A DNA stretch of 43,915 nt from a virus: positions 1-43,915 of IMG/VR virus record IMGVR_UViG_3300032229_000649, one strand, 5' to 3'. The translations under genes were made by a program, and so were the position numbers. Positions within the stretch are counted from its first letter, which is position 1; each line of letters starts with the position of its first letter. Positions 18,600-24,074 of the stretch are shown here, one piece after another. Under the pieces are notes generated by a model that was not told where the DNA came from, did no database searches, and saw only the letters and a program-made list of their open reading frames with translations.

Positions 18600-18980
18600 A
18601 GTCCTATTGTACAGAGTTTTAGAAGGGGTGTACGAGAAGAAAGGGGATCCAATCTTGTACGACAGCTTTAAATATATGAACCTTTCCATATTTTGCTTTT
18701 GGCCCCGGAGAAGGCAGAGGGTATTTTCCGGGTTTTTCAAAATCGTTCCGGGCCTTTTTTCTAAAAAATCTTTTTTATTTTTTCCCCCCTTAAATTTTAT
18801 TTTTTAAGACTTTAAAACTAAAACTAGAGAAGGCATAGCCTTTTATTTTTTATTTTTTTCTATTTTTAACAGGATTTAAGGTCATATATTAAGACCTCTA
18901 TTTTTATTTTTCTTTTTCTTTTATATCTCTTTATTATTTTTATAAAGGTCTTACTAATAAAACTACTGACTACTAACTAC

Positions 18981-19070
18981 TACTGACTAGTAACTTACTC
19001 ACTAGTAACTTACTCACTAGTAACTTAATACCTTCTAGCCTACTGACTAGTAACCTACTGACTATTAGCC
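18981..19070. repeat. Six tandem 15-bp iterons
   Basis: Six units follow in exact 15-bp phase: TACTGACTAGTAACT, TACTCACTAGTAACT twice, TAATACCTTCTAGCC, TACTGACTAGTAACC and TACTGACTATTAGCC. A seventh, TACTGACTACTAACT (18964-18978), lies just before, offset by two bases. Four units carry the palindrome ACTAGT. An initiator protein or repressor could bind these; the AT-rich flank favours an origin. Confidence 0.8.
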
Positions 19071-19116
19071 TAGAAAAGTATGACTAGTCATATACACGAA
19101 ATGACCACTTATAGAC

Positions 19117-19145
19117 TTGCAAAGTGCAGGAAGGTAGTTTATATT
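19117..19145 (+). promoter_or_regulatory. Sigma-70-type promoter with conserved spacer
   Basis: TTGCAA, a 17-base spacer (AGTGCAGGAAGGTAGTT), then TATATT. The GCAGGAAGGTA core in the spacer is shared with the other promoters of this phage. It drives the plus-strand gene at 19192. Confidence 0.75.
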
Positions 19146-19152
19146 TATCTTA

Positions 19153-19171
19153 TTGAAGCAAGGGGCTTCAA
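19153..19171 (+). promoter_or_regulatory. 5' leader hairpin with AAGGG loop
   Basis: TTGAAGC-AAGGG-GCTTCAA lies just after the predicted transcription start (7-bp perfect stem). It belongs to a group of leader hairpins in which stems differ but still pair. Confidence 0.6.
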
Positions 19172-19191
19172 TAACAAAAAGGGAGAAACAA

Positions 19192-19464
19192 ATGTCATAC
19201 GGAGTATCAATTACAGTAAAGTATTCAGAAACAACTTCAACTGGAACAATTACAAAAGAAACAAACTATAACTTCCACGTTGATACCGCATCAAGTGCAA
19301 GTAGCCTAATTACTGATACCGCAAAGAATGCAAAGGAAATGAATGCAGAAGTTGTAAAGGTTGCCGTAACAAATGAAACTAAAGGTTCTTATACAAGTCC
19401 TTTTAACGGCAGTTACAAAGAACTTACAGACAGCGAAATCTTGGACTTACTCCTAACCAAGTAA
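19192..19464 (+). CDS. Hypothetical plus-strand protein (90 aa)
   Basis: The start is the ATG at 19192 (MSYGVSITVKYSET), ten bases after a GGGAG Shine-Dalgarno. An earlier in-frame ATG at 19153 would cover the leader hairpin and is rejected. The product is Thr/Ser-rich, with alternating polar and hydrophobic residues suggesting a beta-sheet protein, and has no cysteines. It has its own promoter, leader hairpin and strong terminator, so it is a monocistronic gene. Together with the next gene it is one of only four supported plus-strand genes. Function unknown. Confidence 0.8.
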   Translation: MSYGVSITVKYSETTSTGTITKETNYNFHVDTASSASSLITDTAKNAKEMNAEVVKVAVTNETKGSYTSPFNGSYKELTDSEILDLLLTK

Positions 19465-19475
19465 CCGCAAGAATT

Positions 19476-19510
19476 AGCCCCCCTATCCAAGGGGGGCTTT
19501 TTCTTTTTCT
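19476..19510 (+). terminator. Rho-independent terminator
   Basis: AGCCCCCC-TATCCAA-GGGGGGCT, then TTTTCTTTTT, immediately after the plus-strand gene. Confidence 0.9.
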
Positions 19511-19542
19511 AAGACACACCGCACAAAAGCTTCCCTCTAATC

Positions 19543-19571
19543 TTGCAAAGTGCAGGAAAGTAATCTATTCT
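19543..19571 (+). promoter_or_regulatory. Sigma-70-type promoter with conserved spacer
   Basis: TTGCAA, 17-base spacer AGTGCAGGAAAGTAATC, TATTCT. It is nearly identical in -35 and spacer core to the promoter at 19117-19145 and drives the gene at 19613. Confidence 0.75.
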
Positions 19572-19612
19572 TTCGGTAGTGGGAAACCAAGTACCACAAT
19601 AGGGAGAAACAA

Positions 19613-19954
19613 ATGAAACTAGCAATTAAACTAACCGCAGAAGGAAACGCTTCTATCATTGACTTAACGGCAGATAGTAACGAACTACTAACACTTCAAA
19701 TGGCGGTAGGTGGTCTTATTGAACCAAAGACTCTTGCAAGTGGTTACACACTTATTATGAATGAAGAAGGAAAGTTGCAAGGTCTTCCAATAAATTCAAG
19801 AGCCACCGAAATTTGGTTGGCTAACTTCCCAAACTTTCCTGATGTAATTCTCGGTGATGTAGTTATTGCAGGGGGTTATGATGATGAAGGTGAGCAACTG
19901 GGTCTTGATAAAGATTATGCAGACCGCTTGTTGAAAGTCTTTGCACAAGCATAA
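19613..19954 (+). CDS. DUF3846-like protein
   Basis: The 113-residue product has the hallmark of the DUF3846 family: a region with ELLTLQMAVGGLIEP, then LIMNEEGKLQGLPINSRATE, and a DVILGDVVIAGG turn. Proteins of this family are common in phages and plasmids and have no established function. The start has a clear AGGGAG Shine-Dalgarno. The gene has its own promoter and terminator and converges on the lysis-type cluster. Confidence 0.85.
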   Translation: MKLAIKLTAEGNASIIDLTADSNELLTLQMAVGGLIEPKTLASGYTLIMNEEGKLQGLPINSRATEIWLANFPNFPDVILGDVVIAGGYDDEGEQLGLDKDYADRLLKVFAQA

Positions 19955-19969
19955 GAACTAAAGCAAAGA

Positions 19970-19998
19970 ACCCCCTACCAAAAGATAGGGGGTTTTTT
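19970..19998 (+). terminator. Rho-independent terminator, possibly bidirectional
   Basis: ACCCCCTA-ccaaaaga-TAGGGGGT followed by TTTTTG. It lies between the plus-strand gene and the end of the convergent minus-strand gene. Confidence 0.88.
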
Positions 19999-20009
19999 GT
20001 TGTCCTTAA

Positions 20010-20414
20010 TTAAGGGAGAACTCCAACACTCTCACCTTGAAAGAGATAAGCCAAAACTTCTTCATCAAAGCAACCGCACTCATTAAGTCCTTTAGACTTT
20101 CTAAAAGCGTTAATCGCTTCAACTGCTCCTTCTCCAAGACGACCAAACTTATCATTCATTACTGAATTGAAACCTAAATCATTCAACCGCAGTTGAACTG
20201 TTTTGACTGACTCAGAGTTTCCTTCATAAGCATTTACTTTCAATGCAGAAAGATAGACATACTTTTCAGGGTTGGCTTGAAAAGTTGGGGCTTTCTTTTC
20301 TTTCTTTGGTTCTTCTTTAATCGCTACTGGTTCAGACTCAACGGCGAGCGCTTGCTCATTAGTTGAAGGTGCTACAGAACCAAGCAACGGCATAAGGTTT
20401 TCTTGCTCGCTCAT
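20010..20414 (-). CDS. Peptidoglycan-binding protein
   Basis: The best start is the ATG at 20414 (MSEQENLMPLLG), five bases after the stop of the lysozyme-like gene. A longer frame would only overlap that gene. The N-terminal half is a charged, Ala/Glu/Lys-rich linker. The C-terminal part is a PG_binding_1-type domain: VKTVQLRLNDLGF, KFGRLGEGAVEAINAF, DEEVLAYLF. Such domains anchor hydrolases to peptidoglycan. Here the binding domain is a separate chain just downstream of the hydrolase, so the pair may work as a split cell-wall lytic unit. No signal peptide is visible. Confidence 0.85.
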   Translation of the reverse strand: MSEQENLMPLLGSVAPSTNEQALAVESEPVAIKEEPKKEKKAPTFQANPEKYVYLSALKVNAYEGNSESVKTVQLRLNDLGFNSVMNDKFGRLGEGAVEAINAFRKSKGLNECGCFDEEVLAYLFQGESVGVLP

Positions 20415-20418
20415 AGTC

Positions 20419-21012
20419 TCACTTCTTTTCTGTGGGGAATTTGCTAAGCCACTCTTTGAACTTAGCGTAGTGCTTTCCACTAGTACTAGTATAAGCGTCT
20501 TTGCCTATGTGCCAAGAAGTCCAGTCGCTTCCACCATTACTCATATGCATAGCAATTTGAGCGTTCTTGACTGGGTTAAACAAGTCCGCATTATGATCCA
20601 AATCAAACTTGGTTCGTCTATCTTCTCCAAGACTATCCACCATATTGATTTGGAATATGCCATAAGAGTTATCGCCAGTTAATTTATTGCCATTGAAAGC
20701 AAGGGGTCTGCCATTGCTTTCCTTCTTGGCTATTGCCCAAGCTTCTTTTAGGTCTTGACCTTCAAAGCCTACGGCTTCTAATAACCACACCAACTCAATA
20801 TCGGTAAGGCTTGTCTTGTTCTCAAAGTAGGATAGAGGCTTAGTCTTCTTGACTGGCTCTACTACTGGTTTTACTTCTGTTGCCACTTGCTCTGTTGCGA
20901 CAACCTCTTGGACTTTATTCTCTACTGCTACTGCAACCGCTCCTGATGATAGAACTATCAAGAGTGATAGTAGTGCCAACACCTTTTCGGGTGAGTTTAG
21001 AGATGGGTTCAT
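20419..21012 (-). CDS. Secreted or membrane-anchored lysozyme-like muramidase / lytic transglycosylase
   Basis: A 197-residue protein. Residues about 10-30 (VLALLSLLIVLSSGAVAVAV) form a signal peptide or anchor. A Val/Glu/Lys-rich linker follows. The catalytic region begins near 75: EAWAIAKKESNGRP holds the probable catalytic Glu, and GDNSYGIFQINM is the Gly-x-Phe-Gln-Ile motif of the SLT/lysozyme fold. A Trp-rich C-terminus follows (GSDWTSWHIG). The family cleaves the glycan strand of peptidoglycan. Either endolysin or virion lysin would fit; the neighbouring membrane-protein genes favour a lysis cluster. A long leader with a GGGTTAG...CTAACCC hairpin precedes the gene. Confidence 0.88.
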   Translation of the reverse strand: MNPSLNSPEKVLALLSLLIVLSSGAVAVAVENKVQEVVATEQVATEVKPVVEPVKKTKPLSYFENKTSLTDIELVWLLEAVGFEGQDLKEAWAIAKKESNGRPLAFNGNKLTGDNSYGIFQINMVDSLGEDRRTKFDLDHNADLFNPVKNAQIAMHMSNGGSDWTSWHIGKDAYTSTSGKHYAKFKEWLSKFPTEKK

Positions 21013-21330
21013 TTGGTTTTTCCTTTGTTAGGTTACGGGGACAGGGTTAGAGACTTCACTAACCCGACCATCGCCTCTTAGGGGATAGCCTTACTTCAAG
21101 TGTCTAATTCGTAAATCTCCTTGTGTCGTTAATTAGTACTGAATAAACCTTAGCATATGTGCAGGGAAGTCCCGCAGTCAAGTTGAGCGTGAGCGTGTTT
21201 TTATTTTTATTTTTTACTCTAAAAGCCCTGCTCACCCCTGCATAAACCTAAAATACCTAAAATGCCCCAAAAAAAGTGCAGGAAGGACTATTTTCAGCCC
21301 TTCCCGACACTTTAGAAGACTTGCGAGCGC
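21013..21330. other. Promoter/leader region of lysozyme-like gene
   Basis: No gene is seen here. It holds a hairpin (GGGTTAG-tgaagtct-CTAACCC, near 21045-21066), a promoter at 21152-21181, a T-rich run, and an imperfect dyad at 21273-21313 built around the same CAGGAAGG core found in promoter spacers. Confidence 0.6.
21152..21181 (-). promoter_or_regulatory. Promoter for lysozyme-like gene
   Basis: TTGACT, an 18-base spacer, TATGCT on the minus strand. The spacer contains GACTTCCCTGCA, the promoter core in inverse orientation compared with the other promoters. Confidence 0.6.
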
Positions 21331-21495
21331 CTAGCGCTTGTCCCTTGCTGAGAGGGTAGCAAGAGCGATAGAACTAAGTCCAAGAGACAAAGCAAGACTG
21401 TCTCCTCCTGAACTGTTCTGAAGTCCAGCAATTATTGAACCTACTGCCAGCACCATAGAAATAACCGCAGTCCAAACCACTCTTTTTAGATCCAT
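21331..21495 (-). CDS. Small two-helix membrane protein, holin-like
   Basis: A 54-residue product. The ATG directly follows the TAA of the HTH gene. Residues about 7-25 (VWTAVISMVLAVGSIIAGL) and 33-48 (LALSLGLSSIALATLS) are two hydrophobic segments joined by a short polar turn, with a charged C-terminus (ARDKR). That is class II holin topology, and the lysozyme-like gene follows. No holin family was recognised by sequence, so the call rests on topology and neighbourhood. Confidence 0.68.
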   Translation of the reverse strand: MDLKRVVWTAVISMVLAVGSIIAGLQNSSGGDSLALSLGLSSIALATLSARDKR

Positions 21496-21729
21496 TTACT
21501 TTTTCCTTTTCTTCTTAGTAGTAGGGCTTGTCTTGCCCTGTGCTTTCTTTCCAGTAGGGCTAGTTCTGCCTACCAACCTTGCTGAGGGGTCTCTAGCCTC
21601 TACCCCATTTGAGTAGATAGCCTTTCTAGCAGTTCGGTAAGCGACCCCCAACTCTTTAGCGACTGCCTCAATAGCCAGTCCCCCTTCATAGAGTTTTACT
21701 GCTTCTTCTTGGATACTAGCGACTTTCAT
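21496..21729 (-). CDS. Small HTH protein with Lys-rich tail
   Basis: A 77-residue protein. Residues 1-45 form a helix-turn-helix of the homeodomain/resolvase-tail type: EEAVKLYEGGLAIEAVAKEL, then GVAYRTARKAIYSNGV. The C-terminal third is Lys/Ser/Thr-rich and basic, ending KKKRKK. The C-terminal HTH of the protein at 18102-18599 is similar in type (IAEAAGVTYRAM). It overlaps the upstream gene by 14 bases and abuts the next ATG, so it is co-translated with the membrane proteins. It may be a regulator or a terminase-like DNA-binding protein. Confidence 0.75.
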   Translation of the reverse strand: MKVASIQEEAVKLYEGGLAIEAVAKELGVAYRTARKAIYSNGVEARDPSARLVGRTSPTGKKAQGKTSPTTKKKRKK

Positions 21730-21907
21730 TTGTTAGTTGTTTCCTTTTCTGTCTAGAGATTTCCGCTTCAAGAAATCTAATCTTTTCGTTCTTTTGGTTA
21801 ATGACTCGGTGTAACTGACCCTGCGCTCTGATACCAACCACCATAACAAAGCAAGAACCTGCGAGCGCAATAATTATTGCGAGCATTGTTCCTGTATCTA
21901 AAACCAT
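21716..21907 (-). CDS. Single-span membrane protein with coiled coil
   Basis: I choose the ATG at 21907 (MVLDTGTMLAIII) because GGAGGG lies just upstream. A longer frame from 21973 would begin in the previous gene. The 63 residues have one membrane helix (about 8-28, AIIIALAGSCFVMVVGI) and a charged heptad-like helix (INQKNEKIRFLEAEISRQKRK). This is spanin- or holin-accessory-like topology, but no lipobox or family signature is visible. It is part of the lysis-type operon. Confidence 0.7.
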   Translation of the reverse strand: MVLDTGTMLAIIIALAGSCFVMVVGIRAQGQLHRVINQKNEKIRFLEAEISRQKRKQLTNESR

Positions 21908-21909
21908 AT

Positions 21910-22098
21910 TTATCCCTCCTTCCTTGTATAGGCAAAAGTAAAGACGGAGAAACAACCAACCCAGTCCCCCCACCTTTTTCCAAAGTGAAAGGTTCTCCAG
22001 TTAGTAGCCACGATATTTAGCCAAAGGGTATAGCGACCAACCCCAATAGTTATATGAGCTAAGTAAGTCGGTAGCCCAAATCCAATATCAAACATCAT
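21910..22098 (-). CDS. Small aromatic membrane-associated protein (62 aa)
   Basis: Translation starts at the ATG at 22098, seven bases after AAGGGGG of a border element, which here serves directly as the ribosome binding site. The product is rich in Phe, Trp and Gly (ITIGVGRYTLWLNIVATNW, WGDWVGCFSVFTFAY), with two weakly hydrophobic stretches. No family was recognised. It is the first gene of the 22.1-21.3 kb operon, and the next ATG follows two bases after its stop. Confidence 0.6.
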   Translation of the reverse strand: MMFDIGFGLPTYLAHITIGVGRYTLWLNIVATNWRTFHFGKRWGDWVGCFSVFTFAYTRKEG

Positions 22099-22099
22099 C

Positions 22100-22123
22100 T
22101 TTTTTCCCCCTTCTTATATATAG
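22100..22123 (-). repeat. Border element, start-adjacent copy
   Basis: CTATATATAAGAAGGGGG followed by six As. It supplies the Shine-Dalgarno of the gene at 22098 and perhaps also its promoter. Confidence 0.65.
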
Positions 22124-22347
22124 TCTTTAGTGAATAGGAAGGCAAACCCCGGACCATTACCTTCGGGGTCTTGGGATAGACATAGCCCTTCGCCATTATC
22201 AAACTCCAAGAAAGGAATTGGCTCGTGGGCTGAAACTTCCCACCCCAACTCTTCTGCTTCTTCGGCAGTAGCATTTCTAACCTTTACAAGAGTCGCACCT
22301 ACAAGCGACCCCCATTCCTTCTCTAGGTATTTCGTCAAGTCGCTCAC
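22114..22347 (-). CDS. Hypothetical acidic protein (77 aa)
   Basis: Two GTG codons are possible starts (22353 and 22347). I prefer 22347 because the AGGGGG sequence then lies seven bases upstream and the codon overlaps the preceding small ORF's TGA (GTGA). The protein reads SDLTKYLEKEWGSLVG, AEELGWEVSAHEPIPF and LSQDPEGNGPGFAFLF. It is acidic and aromatic, with no Cys pair. Its 3' end runs into the border element used by the next gene. Function unknown. Confidence 0.68.
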   Translation of the reverse strand: MSDLTKYLEKEWGSLVGATLVKVRNATAEEAEELGWEVSAHEPIPFLEFDNGEGLCLSQDPEGNGPGFAFLFTKDYI

Positions 22348-22460
22348 GCACACGCCCCCTCTGTTGTCTCTGAGCAGTCATAGTCAAAACAACAATAACC
22401 TTTTACTTCTCCAAAAAAACTCATTGTGGGAAAGTGTGTTGCTATGTCTCCGCATAGCAC
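22344..22460 (-). CDS. Possible Cys-rich micropeptide (38 aa)
   Basis: A GTG-started ORF lies eleven bases after a border element's AAGGGGG and ends in a GTGA overlap with the next gene. The product has seven Cys or His residues (VLCGDIATHF, GYCCFDYDC, GACA), resembling the other small zinc-ribbon proteins here. The weak start codon and spacing make this uncertain. It fills a gap that would otherwise be an unusually long leader. Confidence 0.42.
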   Translation of the reverse strand: MLCGDIATHFPTMSFFGEVKGYCCFDYDCSETTEGACA

Positions 22461-22498
22461 GCACTCTGTTTCCCCCTTCTTATATAGAGAGTCGGTAG

Positions 22499-22693
22499 TC
22501 ATACTAGAACTCCTTCTAATCCTTCATCAGTTCCAAAGTCGGTAGGGCTTACCAAGTCCAACCACTCTCTGAATAGATAAATCAAACCTTCTTGTTCTTG
22601 TTGCTTCTCTTCGTATAGTTCTTCATAAAGAGAATAGGCTTCTCTTTCCCAGTTATCGGTAAGAGATAATTCTTCTAATAGATAGATAGGCAT
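22499..22693 (-). CDS. Small acidic hypothetical protein (64 aa)
   Basis: The ATG at 22693 is fused to a border element (AAGGGGAAAAAATG), so the element provides the Shine-Dalgarno with a five-base gap. The product is strikingly acidic and helical (LYEELYEEKQQEQEGLIYLF, VSPTDFGTDEGLEGV). No motif was recognised. Small acidic phage proteins often act as inhibitors or DNA mimics, but nothing here proves that. Confidence 0.65.
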   Translation of the reverse strand: MPIYLLEELSLTDNWEREAYSLYEELYEEKQQEQEGLIYLFREWLDLVSPTDFGTDEGLEGVLV

Positions 22694-22728
22694 TTTTTCC
22701 CCTTCTTATATAGAGACCTGCCCTACCC

Positions 22729-22917
22729 TTACGGGTAGAGCAAGTCCTTACAAAAACTATTCATCTGCTCAACTGGAACTTTACACATTTCAGGTGTTGT
22801 TGCGTCAAACGCCCACGCAATAAGTGCTAGCAAGATAAGACCAACCGCAATTCTGCGCCTAATAAACTTTGCTTCTGTTTTCACTTTGTCCCTGCTTTCT
22901 GTGGCTCCCTTAGCCAC
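22729..22917 (-). CDS. Small membrane protein, probably from a leaderless mRNA
   Basis: Translation begins at GTG at 22917 (MAKGATES). The -10 hexamer TAGAGT ends only seven bases before it, so the transcript should start at or next to the GTG. There is no Shine-Dalgarno. The 62 residues have a basic N-terminus (KFIRRR), one membrane helix (about 27-42, IAVGLILLALIAWAF) and a Cys-containing C-terminal part (EMCKVP, NSFCKDLLYP) that would lie outside the membrane. Function unknown. Confidence 0.7.
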   Translation of the reverse strand: MAKGATESRDKVKTEAKFIRRRIAVGLILLALIAWAFDATTPEMCKVPVEQMNSFCKDLLYP

Positions 22918-22924
22918 TAGTAGA

Positions 22925-22953
22925 ACTCTATCAAACTTTCCTGACTTTTTCTA
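22925..22953 (-). promoter_or_regulatory. Sigma-70-type promoter with conserved spacer (leaderless)
   Basis: TAGAAA, 17-base spacer with GTCAGGAAAGT, TAGAGT. Its -35 hexamer includes the stop codon of the upstream gene. Confidence 0.65.
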
Positions 22954-23145
22954 CTTTCCTGCTTTCTTTCCCTTTTGGGCGTGTCCTGCTAGTTCTAGCA
23001 ACTCTCCAACTGTCCTTTGTGGGAAGTAGTGAGAGTGTCTATCTTTGAGCATTACTGAAACAACTAGGTGGCTTTTTTTCTTTTTTGAGGCGTGCTTGAT
23101 ATGTCCTAGTGTCCCAAGCACCGCACTATCAGGTAGAAACTTCAT
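22951..23145 (-). CDS. Small basic hypothetical protein, leaderless
   Basis: The ATG at 23145 lies six bases after a TAGAAT -10 box, so the mRNA is probably leaderless. The 64 residues are rich in Lys and His (GHIKHASKKKKSHLVV, KDRHSHYFPQRTVGELLELAG) and could bind nucleic acid. No domain was recognised. It has its own promoter and ends where the next gene's promoter begins. Confidence 0.7.
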   Translation of the reverse strand: MKFLPDSAVLGTLGHIKHASKKKKSHLVVSVMLKDRHSHYFPQRTVGELLELAGHAQKGKKAGK

Positions 23146-23151
23146 AGCTTT

Positions 23152-23180
23152 ATTCTAACAACTTTCCTGACTTTTCTCAA
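23152..23180 (-). promoter_or_regulatory. Sigma-70-type promoter with conserved spacer (leaderless)
   Basis: TTGAGA, 17-base spacer with GTCAGGAAAGT, TAGAAT, then six bases and ATG. Confidence 0.75.
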
Positions 23181-23207
23181 ATACATTTTTTCCCCTTTAT
23201 ATATAGA

Positions 23208-23243
23208 CGGAGAAAAAGGGACGCTCTTGCGAGCGCCCCCTTC
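23208..23243 (-). terminator. Rho-independent terminator of HNH gene
   Basis: GGGGCGCTC-GCAA-GAGCGTCCC then TTTTT on the minus strand, followed directly by a border element (23186-23206). Confidence 0.85.
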
Positions 23244-23246
23244 CCT

Positions 23247-23771
23247 TTAGCAAGATGTAACGGCTTGGTATCTCCAAGTCTTTCTTTCTATTTGTGTTTT
23301 TACTGAGTGGCAATTAGCGCAGAGAACTTGGCACTTCTGTATTTCTTTTCTCAATACGGCAACACTAAATCCAAGTTGTAGCCCTGTGCTGATATTAAAA
23401 TCTTTCTTACCTGAACAATGGTCAAACTCTAGAACCATTAAATTAGTTTCTCCACAATGATTACAAGGATTTTTCTTTAAGTATTCTAGAACGAAAGCCT
23501 TTCCTAATACTTGGCGTTGAGAGATAGTTCCAATAGCCTTTTTTTCTTTGCGTGTATTTTCTTTTAGGGCTTCTAGAGTTTGTTTATTTTCGCTTCTTTT
23601 CTTTGCGAGTTCTCTATTTTTGGCTTGGATTTTTGGTGCTTCTATTAGCCACTTATCACGAACGGCTTTACGCTCGGCTAACTCTCTTTGATATTTTTCT
23701 AGATTATCGGCAAGTCTTTTATCTCTCTCTGCTTGCTTAATCTCTCGTATATCTTGTTTAGTCATTAACAT
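23247..23771 (-). CDS. HNH endonuclease
   Basis: A 174-residue protein. The N-terminal 85 residues are a long Lys/Arg/Glu helix. The C-terminal HNH region has a first Cys pair (CNHCGE, near 106), the E-F-D-H core (LMVLEFDHCSGKKDF), a second Cys pair (CANCHSVKT) and a basic tail. The E-F-D-H plus C-x2-C-H layout is the HNH of the cd00085 type seen in free-standing phage homing endonucleases. A second HNH gene lies just upstream. The start ATG is seven bases from AAGGG. It has its own promoter, leader hairpin and terminator. Confidence 0.88.
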   Translation of the reverse strand: MLMTKQDIREIKQAERDKRLADNLEKYQRELAERKAVRDKWLIEAPKIQAKNRELAKKRSENKQTLEALKENTRKEKKAIGTISQRQVLGKAFVLEYLKKNPCNHCGETNLMVLEFDHCSGKKDFNISTGLQLGFSVAVLRKEIQKCQVLCANCHSVKTQIERKTWRYQAVTSC

Positions 23772-23797
23772 CTTATGTCCCTTAATCTTTAACGACC

Positions 23798-23814
23798 CTC
23801 GCTTCCCTAGCGAG
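23798..23814 (-). promoter_or_regulatory. 5' leader hairpin of HNH gene
   Basis: CTCGCT-AGGGA-AGCGAG on the minus strand, close to the predicted mRNA 5' end. Confidence 0.6.
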
Positions 23815-23827
23815 TGCGTGTAGGTTA

Positions 23828-23856
23828 ATTATATTCTACTTCTCTGACTTTTCCAA
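23828..23856 (-). promoter_or_regulatory. Sigma-70-type promoter with conserved spacer
   Basis: TTGGAA, 17-base spacer with GTCAGAGAAGT, TATAAT (perfect -10). Confidence 0.8.
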
Positions 23857-23907
23857 CGCTATTCATAGCGAGTCGTTTTTTCCCCTTTATATATATATAT
23901 ATAGACG

Positions 23908-23946
23908 GAGAAAAAATAACCCCCACCTTTCGGTGGGGGCTTACTT
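23908..23946 (-). terminator. Rho-independent terminator
   Basis: AGCCCCCACC-GAAA-GGTGGGGGTT then ATTTTTT, after the 40-residue gene and right before a border element (23876-23903). Confidence 0.9.
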
Positions 23947-23947
23947 T

Positions 23948-24070
23948 TTAGAGCGCACCTTCTTGCGCTAGACCTATCTCTAAGTCTAAGAGTTCGGCAG
24001 GTGTGGCTTCCTCTAGATTTACCCAGCCAGCACCTTCCTCATCTATGCGAAAGATTTCTACATATCCCAT
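23948..24070 (-). CDS. Small acidic hypothetical protein (40 aa)
   Basis: The ATG lies four bases after the stop of the upstream HNH gene (TGATTAAATG) and is preceded by GGTGGGG. The product begins MGYVEIFRIDEEGAGWVNL and continues with an acidic helix (TPAELLDLEIGLAQ). It ends directly in front of a terminator. The tight coupling to the HNH gene supports translation, but no function is apparent. Confidence 0.65.
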   Translation of the reverse strand: MGYVEIFRIDEEGAGWVNLEEATPAELLDLEIGLAQEGAL

Positions 24071-24074
24071 TTAA

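Larger units (their letters stand above)
18600..19152. other. AT-rich intergenic region with T-tracts between divergent operons
   Basis: About 550 bases without a supported gene separate the leftward structural operon from two rightward genes. The left part (18740-18960) is extremely T-rich, with repeated TTTATTTTT tracts and a weak hairpin (AAGGC-ata-GCCTT, near 18829) followed by Ts. An AGGTC...GACCT dyad lies near 18880-18898. The right part holds 15-bp iterons. The combination of iterons and an AT-rich flank is the classic look of a replication origin or a strongly regulated divergent promoter region. Either is an inference. Confidence 0.55.

Noticed and set aside
18981-19070. CRISPR-like reading of the 15-bp repeats
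   Set aside because: The units are contiguous with no unique spacers of CRISPR size, and no cas gene is present.
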